Assembly (NCBI RefSeq): GCF_000403135.1
Contig: NZ_AQPN01000077.1
Location: 1-64,000, forward strand
Origin: Arcticibacter svalbardensis MN12-7
GTDB taxonomy: Bacteria; Bacteroidota; Bacteroidia; Sphingobacteriales; Sphingobacteriaceae
Direction: 5' to 3'
Length of the DNA: 64,000 nucleotides
Part shown: in pieces, positions 8,359 through 15,924 of the stretch
Layout: each line of letters begins with the position of its first letter
How positions within the stretch are numbered: the stretch's first letter is position 1
Made by a program: the position numbers and the translations under genes
Notes under the pieces: generated by a model
Seen by the model: only the letters and a program-made list of their open reading frames with translations
Database searches by the model: none
What the model was told of the DNA's origin: nothing

Positions 8359-8468
8359 TGTAGGGTGGTGAAACTGGCAGACACACCTCCTTGTCTCGGT
8401 GGCGGAGATCATGGGAAAACCGGAAACGGTCTAACTACTCCTTGGAGGTTCGATTCCTTCCCCTACAG
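8359..8468 (+). tRNA. Type II tRNA-like gene, copy 2 (Leu-type body, GUC at anticodon position)
   Basis: 110 nt, differing from copy 1 at nine positions. The acceptor TGTAGGG/CCCTACA is now fully Watson-Crick, discriminator G8468. The D arm is GTG/CAC with AAACTGGCAGA. The anticodon stem CCTCC/GGTGG keeps the T-T mismatch, and the loop TTGTCTC keeps GTC. The 41-nt variable region (8403-8443) keeps the CCG-GAAA-CGG hairpin, and the T arm is GGAGG-TTCGATT-CCTTC. Most changes between copies preserve pairing, which argues for selection on the RNA. The anticodon meaning is uncertain, as for copy 1. Confidence 0.6.
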
Positions 8469-8506
8469 CTCCTTTCAATAATTTAGGTTTATAATTGGTT
8501 AGTTTG

Positions 8507-8536
8507 AGCTTCCGCCCATCGGGAGCTTATTTTTTT
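8507..8536 (+). terminator. Intrinsic terminator of tRNA-like gene 2
   Basis: Stem AGCTTCCG paired with CGGGAGCT, CCCAT loop, then TATTTTTTT. Relative to copy 1 one pair changed T-A to C-G and one C-G to T-G, so the stem is kept. Confidence 0.88.
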
Positions 8537-8843
8537 GCCCAATTTTCCTGATAGATAAAATCCTCAACAGTTTGAATTTCAGATATATAAAATAGGAGAT
8601 AACTCCGAATGGGAAACGTAATGCGTAGGGCTGAGGTACACTGTTTACTTTTGTCTCGTTCCTTGGTGTTCCTTTGTAGCTTCGTCTGGAGTCGAACAAG
8701 CAAGGGAGCGCCAAGGGTTAACCAACGAACAACCATCAAAGCATGTATAAAACAGAGTCGTTCACTTCCCATTCTATAATGGAGGTTAATCTTGTTCGAT
8801 ACCGCAAGTGATTTTGGAAGCCGATAAGTTGAGTTTAAAATCT
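8537..8843. other. Non-coding stretch after tRNA-like gene 2
   Basis: Two overlapping minus-strand reading frames occur here, but neither looks like a protein: both are rich in Arg/Leu/Ser, without a domain, and cross the tRNA-like terminator. The stretch is less AT-rich than its surroundings and may be decayed DNA. I see no repeat or RNA signal in it. Confidence 0.35.
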
Positions 8844-8845
8844 GC

Positions 8846-8879
8846 TTTAAAAAAGCAAAGACCGGCATTCGCCGGTCTT
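8846..8879 (-). terminator. Intrinsic terminator of the universal stress protein gene
   Basis: Nine-bp perfect stem AAGACCGGC/GCCGGTCTT with a 4-nt loop. On the minus strand it is followed by TTTGCTTTTTT. Confidence 0.88.
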
Positions 8880-8937
8880 CCACTACTTAAACTCCAACCC
8901 CTTGGTTCTTTTATGCAGAGGGATTCTGCATTATAAT

Positions 8938-9771
8938 TTAGTTCTTTCCAAATGGAATAGATAATAGAGGAACTTTACTACGTGAGGCCATTGCACAGGT
9001 TTTGCTTCTGTGAAGCAAGGAATCCCATAAGCCATGTTTTTGTGGTACCATCACAAGCAAATCTGCATTAAATTCTTTTATGCCTTTTTCAATGCCTTCA
9101 ATGATGCTACAGCCATCAATATCTCTGTAGGTGTGATTTAATCCGCTGAAGCTTTCGTCGTGAGGATGTAAGCCTGCAAGTTCTTCTACTAAAACAAGAT
9201 CAGCTTTTTTTAATAATTTTTGTACATGAAGTACCTGTACTTCTGCGCTCATTTCAGCTGCAATCTCTTTTAGCTTAACTAAAGTTTTGCTGGCTGAGTG
9301 ACAGTTATCATCACAAGCAAATAGTATTTTACTCATGCCTTTGAATTTCGCGTCTATGGGTACTACCAGTACGGGGTATTTGGCATGATGAATGATTGAT
9401 GTCGTGGTATTTCCAAATAATCTTTGGTCTAACGTTTCTCCCCTCATTCCCATAACAACCAAATCGGCGTCGTATTCAACAACTAAGCGATCTAATTCGG
9501 ACTGGATTTCAGAAAGTTTACTTATACATTCAACTGGTACATCGTATGTGCATTTGGTTTTCAAAGCAATGTATTCTAATGATGCTTTGTTTGATGCGAT
9601 AATTTTTTCAATTTCTGATGCTGGCAATAACGTGTTTGCAGCATGTGGAGGAATGACAAAAGAGTTATATAAAACTAACTTAGCGTTTGTGCATCTGGCA
9701 AGAGCAGCTGCATATTCAAGCGCATTGTTTGCATCTTTAGAGAGGTCGGTGGCTACGATTATAGTTTTCAT
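8938..9771 (-). CDS. Tandem universal stress protein (two UspA domains)
   Basis: 277 residues from the ATG at 9771. The open frame extends to 9831, but the extra 20 residues are not Usp-like and MKTIIVATDLS is the normal family start. Domain 1 spans about 1-140 and ends with the nucleotide-binding GMRGETLDQRLFGNTTTSII. Domain 2 (about 148-277) is degenerate in the G-x2-G-x9-G motif, ending in MVPQKHGLWDSLLHRSKT. Double-domain Usp proteins of this type are cytosolic and linked to stress survival; the partner is unknown. Monocistronic with a strong terminator. Confidence 0.9.
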   Translation of the reverse strand: MKTIIVATDLSKDANNALEYAAALARCTNAKLVLYNSFVIPPHAANTLLPASEIEKIIASNKASLEYIALKTKCTYDVPVECISKLSEIQSELDRLVVEYDADLVVMGMRGETLDQRLFGNTTTSIIHHAKYPVLVVPIDAKFKGMSKILFACDDNCHSASKTLVKLKEIAAEMSAEVQVLHVQKLLKKADLVLVEELAGLHPHDESFSGLNHTYRDIDGCSIIEGIEKGIKEFNADLLVMVPQKHGLWDSLLHRSKTCAMASRSKVPLLSIPFGKN

Positions 9772-9881
9772 AATCTTCGGGGTTTTTGTTGATGTAAAGT
9801 TAGGCAGGTTGCACTGAAGAAAAAATGACAATGATTACTAAATAAGGTAATATAAGTCGTTTGATTGGCTTAAATCAAGCA

Positions 9882-9947
9882 AAATGCTCCTTTTAGAGCG
9901 AAGATTTAGGAATATTTATTCCAAAATCTATTCTAAAAGGAGCATTT
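9882..9947. repeat. 66-nt near-perfect palindrome
   Basis: Outer arms AAATGCTCCTTTTAGA and its exact complement (16 bp). The inner part folds further as GATTT/AAATC and GGAAT/ATTCC around a 4-nt loop. No T-run follows on either strand, so it is not a typical intrinsic terminator. It lies between yajQ and the usp gene. Confidence 0.85.
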
Positions 9948-10010
9948 AATAGGTGATCTGCATAATGATTTGGTATGCTAAACTATTATGCTAAACATAT
10001 AAGGAGGATT

Positions 10011-10502
10011 TTAATTCCTCATATTGATATATTGAAGAGGTTGGCCAAAGTTTTCCATACGGCATAAGGTAATGACAGCCTGCAGGTCATCGATCTTTTT
10101 AGCCTGAACTCTAACTTGTTCATCCATGATGGAAGCTTGAACTTTTAGTCCACTGTCTTTTATTTTTTTAATGATTTTTTTTGAGGTTTCCTTATCAATG
10201 CCTTCTTTAATTTTGATCTCTTTCCTGATCATATTACCGGATGCGTATTGTTCTTTTCCGGTTTCAAGCGCATTGGGGTCCAGTCCTTGTTTAACCATTC
10301 TTGAGATAATGGAATCCAGAATGGCTTTCAGGCGCATATCGTTCTCGGTCACTACTGTAATTTCATTGGTCTTCTTATCCAGATCCACTGTGCTCTTTGA
10401 ATCATTAAAGTCAAATCTGTTTAAGATCTCTTTTTTTGCGGTATTAATCGCATTATCAAGAGTTTGAGCATCTATCTTACTTACAATATCAAATGAAGGC
10501 AT
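10011..10502 (-). CDS. yajQ: YajQ family nucleotide-binding protein
   Basis: 163 residues, the normal length, starting MPSFDIVSKID as in E. coli YajQ and containing the two ferredoxin-like halves of the family. In Xanthomonas and Pseudomonas homologues bind cyclic di-GMP and act with a transcription factor. Whether that holds in Bacteroidetes is not shown here. It is cytosolic and monocistronic; the palindrome at 9882-9947 follows its stop. Confidence 0.95.
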   Translation of the reverse strand: MPSFDIVSKIDAQTLDNAINTAKKEILNRFDFNDSKSTVDLDKKTNEITVVTENDMRLKAILDSIISRMVKQGLDPNALETGKEQYASGNMIRKEIKIKEGIDKETSKKIIKKIKDSGLKVQASIMDEQVRVQAKKIDDLQAVITLCRMENFGQPLQYINMRN

Positions 10503-10832
10503 ATTATGTGATTTAAAAAGACGAAATTACAGATTTTAAGCTCAATTACTAGTTTGTGAGCGATTAATTGTCAGGCATGTTTTATAAAATGACTCTATAT
10601 GGCAATTAAACAGTATGCAAGGTGTTAGGTTTTTTTATTATTGAATTATAGTTTAAATAGCTATTTACTACGAAGCAAGTTTTTTCAGAATGCGTTAAAA
10701 CACTAAACGCGCTTTTATGCTTACTAATTAAGACGCCTGACAACATACAAGGCAATTATTTAATATTAAATTAACACTAATATGCGCAGATTTGCGTCAT
10801 TCGGTAGCAATACCGGAATCTTATTTATATAA
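10503..10832. other. Divergent intergenic region yajQ/ppk1
   Basis: 330 AT-rich bases. It contains an inverted TTGTCAGGC ... GCCTGACAA pair (about 10567 and 10735), about 160 nt apart, and a short hairpin at 10799-10819 (ATTCGGTA with TACCGGAAT, one bulge) in the ppk1 leader. Either could be regulatory. No gene is seen. Confidence 0.4.
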
Positions 10833-12896
10833 ATGGCTAAGGTAAAAATTCAACTTACTAATCGGGAAATCAGTTGGTTATACTTCAATGAGCGTGTATT
10901 GCAGGAAGCTGCAGATATCTCGGTTCCTTTAATTGAAAGAATTCGTTTTCTGGCAATCTTTTCCTCAAACCTGGATGAGTTTTACCGGGTTAGAGTTCCT
11001 ACATTGAGTAAGTTGTCCAATATAAATGAGAAGGCTAAGGAACTTTTGGGTTATAACCCCAAAAAGATCATTAAAGAAATAAAAGAAATTGTTGTCAACC
11101 AGGAGCGTCGCTTTGATGATCTGTATGAGAATGGCATTATAAAAGAACTGGAAGAAGAACGGATCTTTATTATCAATGAACGACAGCTAAACGTGAAAAG
11201 AGGGGAGTTTTTAAGAAGCTACTTTAGAGATAAGCTTTTGTCTACTCTGGTACCGATTATGCTGAATGAAAATAAACCTTTTCCGGAGTTGAGGGACAGA
11301 GCCATTTATTTCTTCGTACGCCTCAGTAAAAAGGATAAAAAGGAAAAATCACAATATAGTTTAATTGAAATTCCGCTTAAGAGTCTGGAGCGATTTATTG
11401 TACTGCCTGAAACGAATAATTTGAAGTATATCATCCTGCTGGATGATATTATCCGTTATTGTCTGGACGATATCTATTTTATTTTTGAATATTCTTCCAT
11501 AGAGGCTTATTCCATACAGCTAACGCGTGATGCGGAGTTAACATTGGATACGAGTATCAGCGAGAAGTTTATTGACACCCTAACAAAGAGTTTGCAGAAA
11601 AGGAAAAAGGGCAAGCCCATGCGTTTGTTATATGATAATAATATGCCTCTGACTATGTTAAACTATCTTGTTGCCAAACTTGATCTGACGGCAGATGGTT
11701 TAATTCCTGGAAGCAGATATCATAATTTCAGGAACTTCATTAGTTTTCCTAATGTTGGCCGGGCTGAACTGGAATATCATAAAGATGCACCTCTTCCGGT
11801 TAAGGACCTTGATCTTGGTAAAAGTATTTTTAGCCAGATTGCTAAGCGGGATTACCTGATTAATTTACCTTATCAGTCTTTTGATTACATTATTCACTTT
11901 TTGCGTGAGGCGGCCATAGATCCTAAGGTTACGGAAATCAATATTACGTTGTACCGTCTTGCCGCTAATTCAAGAGTCATTAATGCCTTGATTAACGCGG
12001 CAAAAAATGGCAAAAAGGTAAATTGTCTGGTTGAATTGAAGGCCCGTTTTGATGAGCAGAATAATATTTACTGGATGAATAAACTCGAGGAAGAGGGGGT
12101 TAATGTGAGCTATGGTTTGCAGGACTATAAGGTGCACTCCAAAATCTGTTTGGTTACCCGTATGGAAAAGGGTAAGGCAGTTTATTATGCTAGTCTGGCT
12201 ACGGGTAACTTCAACGAAAAAACTTCTAAGTTATATGCAGATCATAGCATTTTTACGACACATCAGGGTATTGGCAATGAATTAAAGCGCCTGTTTAGAG
12301 GGTTGGATAAAAAGGTGTTTTATGATGATTATAAATTCCTTGTGGTATCGCCATTGGAAACCCGGAATAAGGTGTATGGGCTTATTGCTGATGAAATAAA
12401 AAATCAGGCACAAGGGAAGCCTGCCTTTATTATTTTAAAGATGAATAGTTTGGCCGACGAGGCGATGATAGGGAAGTTGTATGAAGCCAGTAATGCAGGG
12501 GTTAAAATACAGTTAATTGTTCGGGGCATGTGTTGCCTGATTCCCGGCATTGCGGAAATGAGTAAAAATATTGAAGTAATTAGTATCGTGGATAAATACC
12601 TGGAGCATGCACGGGTATGGGTATTCGGCAATGGGGGGAATGAGAAGGTCTTTTTATCATCTGCCGACTTTATGACCCGTAATCTGGATCAGCGTGTGGA
12701 AGTAGGGTTCCCCATATTGGATGCCGAAATAAAGAAGGAGTTGCTGGACATCATTCACATCCAGCTGCTCGATAATACCAAGGCCAGAGAAATTAATGCA
12801 TCAAATACAAATCGGTATCACCGGACGGATGAGGGAGTAAAACACCGCGCCCAGATTGATATATATACATATTTAAAAAACAAATTATTATCGTGA
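10833..12896 (+). CDS. ppk1: Polyphosphate kinase 1
   Basis: 687 residues, the normal PPK1 size. It starts with the N-terminal helical domain (LTNREISWLYFNERVLQEA). The autophosphorylated His is His435 in DYKVHSKIC; the second essential His is His592 in LEHARVW. It makes inorganic polyphosphate from ATP and runs in reverse. It overlaps the downstream ppx gene by 4 nt (GTGA), so synthesis and breakdown of polyP are translationally coupled. The leader carries a small hairpin. Confidence 0.97.
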   Translation: MAKVKIQLTNREISWLYFNERVLQEAADISVPLIERIRFLAIFSSNLDEFYRVRVPTLSKLSNINEKAKELLGYNPKKIIKEIKEIVVNQERRFDDLYENGIIKELEEERIFIINERQLNVKRGEFLRSYFRDKLLSTLVPIMLNENKPFPELRDRAIYFFVRLSKKDKKEKSQYSLIEIPLKSLERFIVLPETNNLKYIILLDDIIRYCLDDIYFIFEYSSIEAYSIQLTRDAELTLDTSISEKFIDTLTKSLQKRKKGKPMRLLYDNNMPLTMLNYLVAKLDLTADGLIPGSRYHNFRNFISFPNVGRAELEYHKDAPLPVKDLDLGKSIFSQIAKRDYLINLPYQSFDYIIHFLREAAIDPKVTEINITLYRLAANSRVINALINAAKNGKKVNCLVELKARFDEQNNIYWMNKLEEEGVNVSYGLQDYKVHSKICLVTRMEKGKAVYYASLATGNFNEKTSKLYADHSIFTTHQGIGNELKRLFRGLDKKVFYDDYKFLVVSPLETRNKVYGLIADEIKNQAQGKPAFIILKMNSLADEAMIGKLYEASNAGVKIQLIVRGMCCLIPGIAEMSKNIEVISIVDKYLEHARVWVFGNGGNEKVFLSSADFMTRNLDQRVEVGFPILDAEIKKELLDIIHIQLLDNTKAREINASNTNRYHRTDEGVKHRAQIDIYTYLKNKLLS

Positions 12897-13774
12897 GATA
12901 TGCAGCCATTGATGTTGGATCAAACGCCGTTCGTTTGCTCATTGCAGACATAATAGAAAACGGATCAGAAATAACTTTTAAAAAAAATACATTTATACGA
13001 GTGCCATTGCGCTTGGGAGACGATGCTTTCCTTGATAAAAAGATTGGGGAAAAGAAGTCTGACGATCTTGTCAAGACCATGTCCGCATTCAAATTATTAA
13101 TGGATGTGTATAAGGTTAAAGAATACATGGCATGTGCTACATCGGCAATGCGAGAAGCAGAGAATGGTGCGGAGCTTATCAAGCGGATTAAAACAGAAGG
13201 TGACCTGATTCTTAAAATTGTAGAAGGAGCGGAGGAAGCTAATATTATTTATTCAACACATATTGCAGAGCGTTTAGACCTCAATAAAAATTATCTCTAT
13301 ATTGATGTAGGTGGAGGTAGTACAGAGCTGTCCATCTTTGTTCAGGGTAAAGTAGAAGATTCAAAGTCCTTTCCTATCGGAACGGTGCGGATGCTTGACA
13401 ATGCAGATATTCCGGAAACATGGGATGAGATGCACACCTGGATTAAAAACCATACCCGCATTTATAAAAACCTGGTTGGGATTGGTACCGGGGGAAACAT
13501 CAACAAGTTATTCCGCCTATCGGATGAAAAAGATGGTAAACCACTTAGTATTTCCAAATTAAATGAGATCTATTCGCAATTAAATGCGTACTCCTTGAAA
13601 GAGCGTATCAGTGTACTGGGCTTAAATCATGACCGTGCGGATGTAATTATTCCCGCCTCAGAGATTTATCTTACTGTCATGAAATGGGCATCAATTAAAC
13701 AGATCTATGTGCCTAAAGTAGGTATGGCAGATGGTATTATTCAAGTTTTAATAGATAAATATTTAAAAGCCTAG
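12893..13774 (+). CDS. Ppx/GppA-type exopolyphosphatase
   Basis: 293 residues starting at GTG, overlapping the ppk1 stop (GTGA). Actin-like ATPase fold: phosphate-1 loop DVGSNAVRLL near 4-13, phosphate-2 DVGGGSTEL near 140-148, and adenosine-site GIGTGGN near 198. It is the short form without the C-terminal HD domain. It should degrade polyphosphate or pppGpp; coupling to ppk1 favours polyP. Cytosolic. Confidence 0.93.
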   Translation: MRYAAIDVGSNAVRLLIADIIENGSEITFKKNTFIRVPLRLGDDAFLDKKIGEKKSDDLVKTMSAFKLLMDVYKVKEYMACATSAMREAENGAELIKRIKTEGDLILKIVEGAEEANIIYSTHIAERLDLNKNYLYIDVGGGSTELSIFVQGKVEDSKSFPIGTVRMLDNADIPETWDEMHTWIKNHTRIYKNLVGIGTGGNINKLFRLSDEKDGKPLSISKLNEIYSQLNAYSLKERISVLGLNHDRADVIIPASEIYLTVMKWASIKQIYVPKVGMADGIIQVLIDKYLKA

Positions 13775-13784
13775 TTGGTATGTC

Positions 13785-13792
13785 TATTTTTG
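13785..13792 (+). promoter_or_regulatory. Possible -7 element upstream of the TauE-like gene
   Basis: TATTTTTG matches TAnnTTTG and ends 13 nt before the ATG at 13806. No -33 element is seen, so it is weak. Confidence 0.3.
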
Positions 13793-13805
13793 GGCATATA
13801 AAAAT

Positions 13806-14642
13806 ATGACGATACTTATTTTTACGTTAATTCTTCTTGTCGGAGCATTTGCGGCAGGGCTTTTAGGATCTTTAACCGGACTTGGAGGTGGAGTGGTTCT
13901 GATTCCTCTTCTTACGCTGATATTTAATGTGGATATAAGGTATGCTATAGGCTGTGCTTTGGTAGCTTCTATAGCGACATCCTCTGGTTCGGCTGCTGCT
14001 TACATTAAAGAGGGGATTACGAATATCAGGATAGGTATGTTTCTTGAAATTGCAACCACAACAGGCGCAATTATCGGAGCTCTTATCGCTATTTATACGC
14101 CTACAAATCTGGTCGCAGTGATTTTCGGTGTCGTGCTCTTATTCTCGGCACTCATGGCGCTACGAAAGAAAAATGAGGATGCGCAAACCGAAGATAAAAG
14201 TATCCTGGCTTCCAGGCTCAAATTGAACGGAACATACCCTACTCCAAATGGTATAGTTACTTACAAAGTAAGCCGGGTGATTGGGGGCTATTCCCTGATG
14301 ACGATTGCAGGTATTACCTCAGGTCTGCTGGGGATTGGTTCAGGCGCTTTAAAGGTTCTGGCAATGGATACTGTGATGCGGATTCCCTTTAAAGTGAGCA
14401 CAACGACGAGTAATTTTATGATTGGTGTAACTGCTGCAGCTAGTGCGGTGGTATATTTGCAAAGGGGTTATATTGATCCAGGTTTGGCTATGCCAGTAGT
14501 TATCGGTGTTTTATTCGGATCGTTTGCAGGCTCGAGAATTTTGGTTAAAGCAGATGTGAAAAAGTTGAGGTTACTTTTTAGTGTGGTAATTGGCTTCCTT
14601 GCTTTGGAAATGATATATAATGGCTTAATGGGTAAGTTATGA
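13806..14642 (+). CDS. TauE/SafE family permease (sulfite/organosulfur exporter-like)
   Basis: 278 residues, about eight TM segments in two related halves. The family signature GLLGSLTGLGGGVVLIPLL is near 17-36, repeated as GLLGIGSGALKV near 172. The family exports sulfite, sulfoacetate or other small anions; the substrate is not predictable. Its 3' end overlaps the DUF1634 gene by 4 nt (ATGA), a pairing common for this permease type, so the two probably form one transporter. Confidence 0.9.
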   Translation: MTILIFTLILLVGAFAAGLLGSLTGLGGGVVLIPLLTLIFNVDIRYAIGCALVASIATSSGSAAAYIKEGITNIRIGMFLEIATTTGAIIGALIAIYTPTNLVAVIFGVVLLFSALMALRKKNEDAQTEDKSILASRLKLNGTYPTPNGIVTYKVSRVIGGYSLMTIAGITSGLLGIGSGALKVLAMDTVMRIPFKVSTTTSNFMIGVTAAASAVVYLQRGYIDPGLAMPVVIGVLFGSFAGSRILVKADVKKLRLLFSVVIGFLALEMIYNGLMGKL

Positions 14643-15025
14643 AGAGTTTATTTCAAACCGATAAAGATGTTGCTTCAGTAGTAGGTCAGTTATTACGGGT
14701 GGGTGTAGTCACATCCAGTGTGATTGCTTTGATTGGGGGAATTATTTATTTATTCGCCCATGGTGCTGATACGCCTCATTATACCGAATTTATAGGTGCA
14801 CCAAAAAATCTAAGACATATTAATGGAATTATAGATGGTCTGTTGGTATTGGATGCAAAGGCAATTATTCAAACTGGTATATTGGTCTTGATAGCCACCC
14901 CAATACTGCGGGTGTTGCTTTCTGCAATAGCCTTTGCGATAGAAAAAGACTATCTGTATGTGGTTATTACCTTAATTGTTCTTTCCATCATTGCTATTGG
15001 TATGTTTGGAGGGCTGGCAGGATAA
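14639..15025 (+). CDS. DUF1634 membrane protein, partner of the TauE-like permease
   Basis: 128 residues with three hydrophobic segments (about 18-42, 75-95, 103-125). It matches the DUF1634 pattern of a short soluble N-terminus, then RVGVVTSSVIALIGG. DUF1634 genes usually lie next to TauE/SafE permeases, so an accessory-subunit role is inferred. Overlaps the permease by 4 nt and murI by 1 nt (TAATG). Confidence 0.85.
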   Translation: MKSLFQTDKDVASVVGQLLRVGVVTSSVIALIGGIIYLFAHGADTPHYTEFIGAPKNLRHINGIIDGLLVLDAKAIIQTGILVLIATPILRVLLSAIAFAIEKDYLYVVITLIVLSIIAIGMFGGLAG

Positions 15026-15846
15026 TGAAAAAGGGACCTATAGGGATATTTGATTCAGGATACGGAGGATTGACCGTATTTCAAGAAATTGAAAGCCGTC
15101 TACCTCAGTATGATTTTGTTTATTTGGGTGATAATGCACGTGTACCCTACGGTACGCGATCGTTTGAAACCGTGTATCAATATACATGGGAATGTGTGCA
15201 GCATTTGTTTGCAATGGACTGTAATCTGGTAGTTCTTGCCTGTAATACAGCATCAGCAAAGGCCTTACGTTCTATCCAGCAAAATAATCTTCCTTTGTTT
15301 GATCTCGATAAACGAGTATTAGGGGTGATCAGACCGACGGCTGAAGTAGTTGGCGCTTATACGAAAACAAGGAAGATTGGCATTTTGGCTACACAGGGTA
15401 CGGTTAGTTCCCTGTCATATGTAATTGAAATCAATAAGTTTTTTCCGGATATACAAGTCTTTCAGGAAGCCTGTCCCTTATGGGTTCCCCTGGTAGAAAG
15501 CAATGAGTTCAATACGCCGGGTGCTGATTATTTTATTGAGAAAAATCTAGATAACCTGTTTAAGCAATCTCCGGATATTGATACTGTGGTATTGGCGTGT
15601 ACGCATTATCCATTACTCATTAATTCGATCAAAAAGTTTTTACCTGACGGGGTTCGCCTGGTTTCCCAGGGTAAACTTGTGGCAGAAAGTCTGGAAGATT
15701 ATCTGGAAAGACATACCCAGTTGAGGGATTTTTGCTCTTTGGGAACCCGCCGTGATTTCTATACTACTGGTGCTGCAGATGACTTCAATGAAAAGGCTAC
15801 CCTATTTTTAGGCCATGGGGTAGAGTCAAAACATCTGCCACTTTAA
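15025..15846 (+). CDS. murI: Glutamate racemase
   Basis: 273 residues. The two catalytic cysteines are visible: Cys73 in LACNTASAKA and Cys192 in LACTHYPLL. GIFDSGYGGLTV is the usual N-terminus. It makes D-glutamate for peptidoglycan in the cytosol. It shares the A of TAATG with the preceding DUF1634 gene, so it is co-transcribed with the transporter pair, a linkage without an obvious functional reason. Confidence 0.96.
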   Translation: MKKGPIGIFDSGYGGLTVFQEIESRLPQYDFVYLGDNARVPYGTRSFETVYQYTWECVQHLFAMDCNLVVLACNTASAKALRSIQQNNLPLFDLDKRVLGVIRPTAEVVGAYTKTRKIGILATQGTVSSLSYVIEINKFFPDIQVFQEACPLWVPLVESNEFNTPGADYFIEKNLDNLFKQSPDIDTVVLACTHYPLLINSIKKFLPDGVRLVSQGKLVAESLEDYLERHTQLRDFCSLGTRRDFYTTGAADDFNEKATLFLGHGVESKHLPL

Positions 15847-15924
15847 GCCATTTCTGTTTTTTTATGCTGCAAATTGGTTATTTTTGCAAAAACTTAATCT
15901 CGACTTCCCTTTAATTTCTTTAAA

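Noticed and set aside
8527-8883. 118-codon minus-strand reading frame (and the overlapping 8499-8714 frame)
   Set aside because: Both cross terminator hairpins (tRNA-like 2 and usp), show no domain or normal composition, and lie in a stretch that reads as non-coding.
9882-9947. Intrinsic terminator of yajQ
   Set aside because: No T-run follows the stem on the minus strand; the stem is much longer than needed.
10567-10744. Inverted TTGTCAGGC pair as ends of a small mobile element upstream of ppk1
   Set aside because: Only 9 bp, no target duplication and no coding content; chance or a regulatory pair is as likely.
13785-13792. Leaderless start for the TauE-like gene
   Set aside because: The TAnnTTTG match is 13 nt from the ATG and has no upstream element, so it does not fit the 4-5 nt group.
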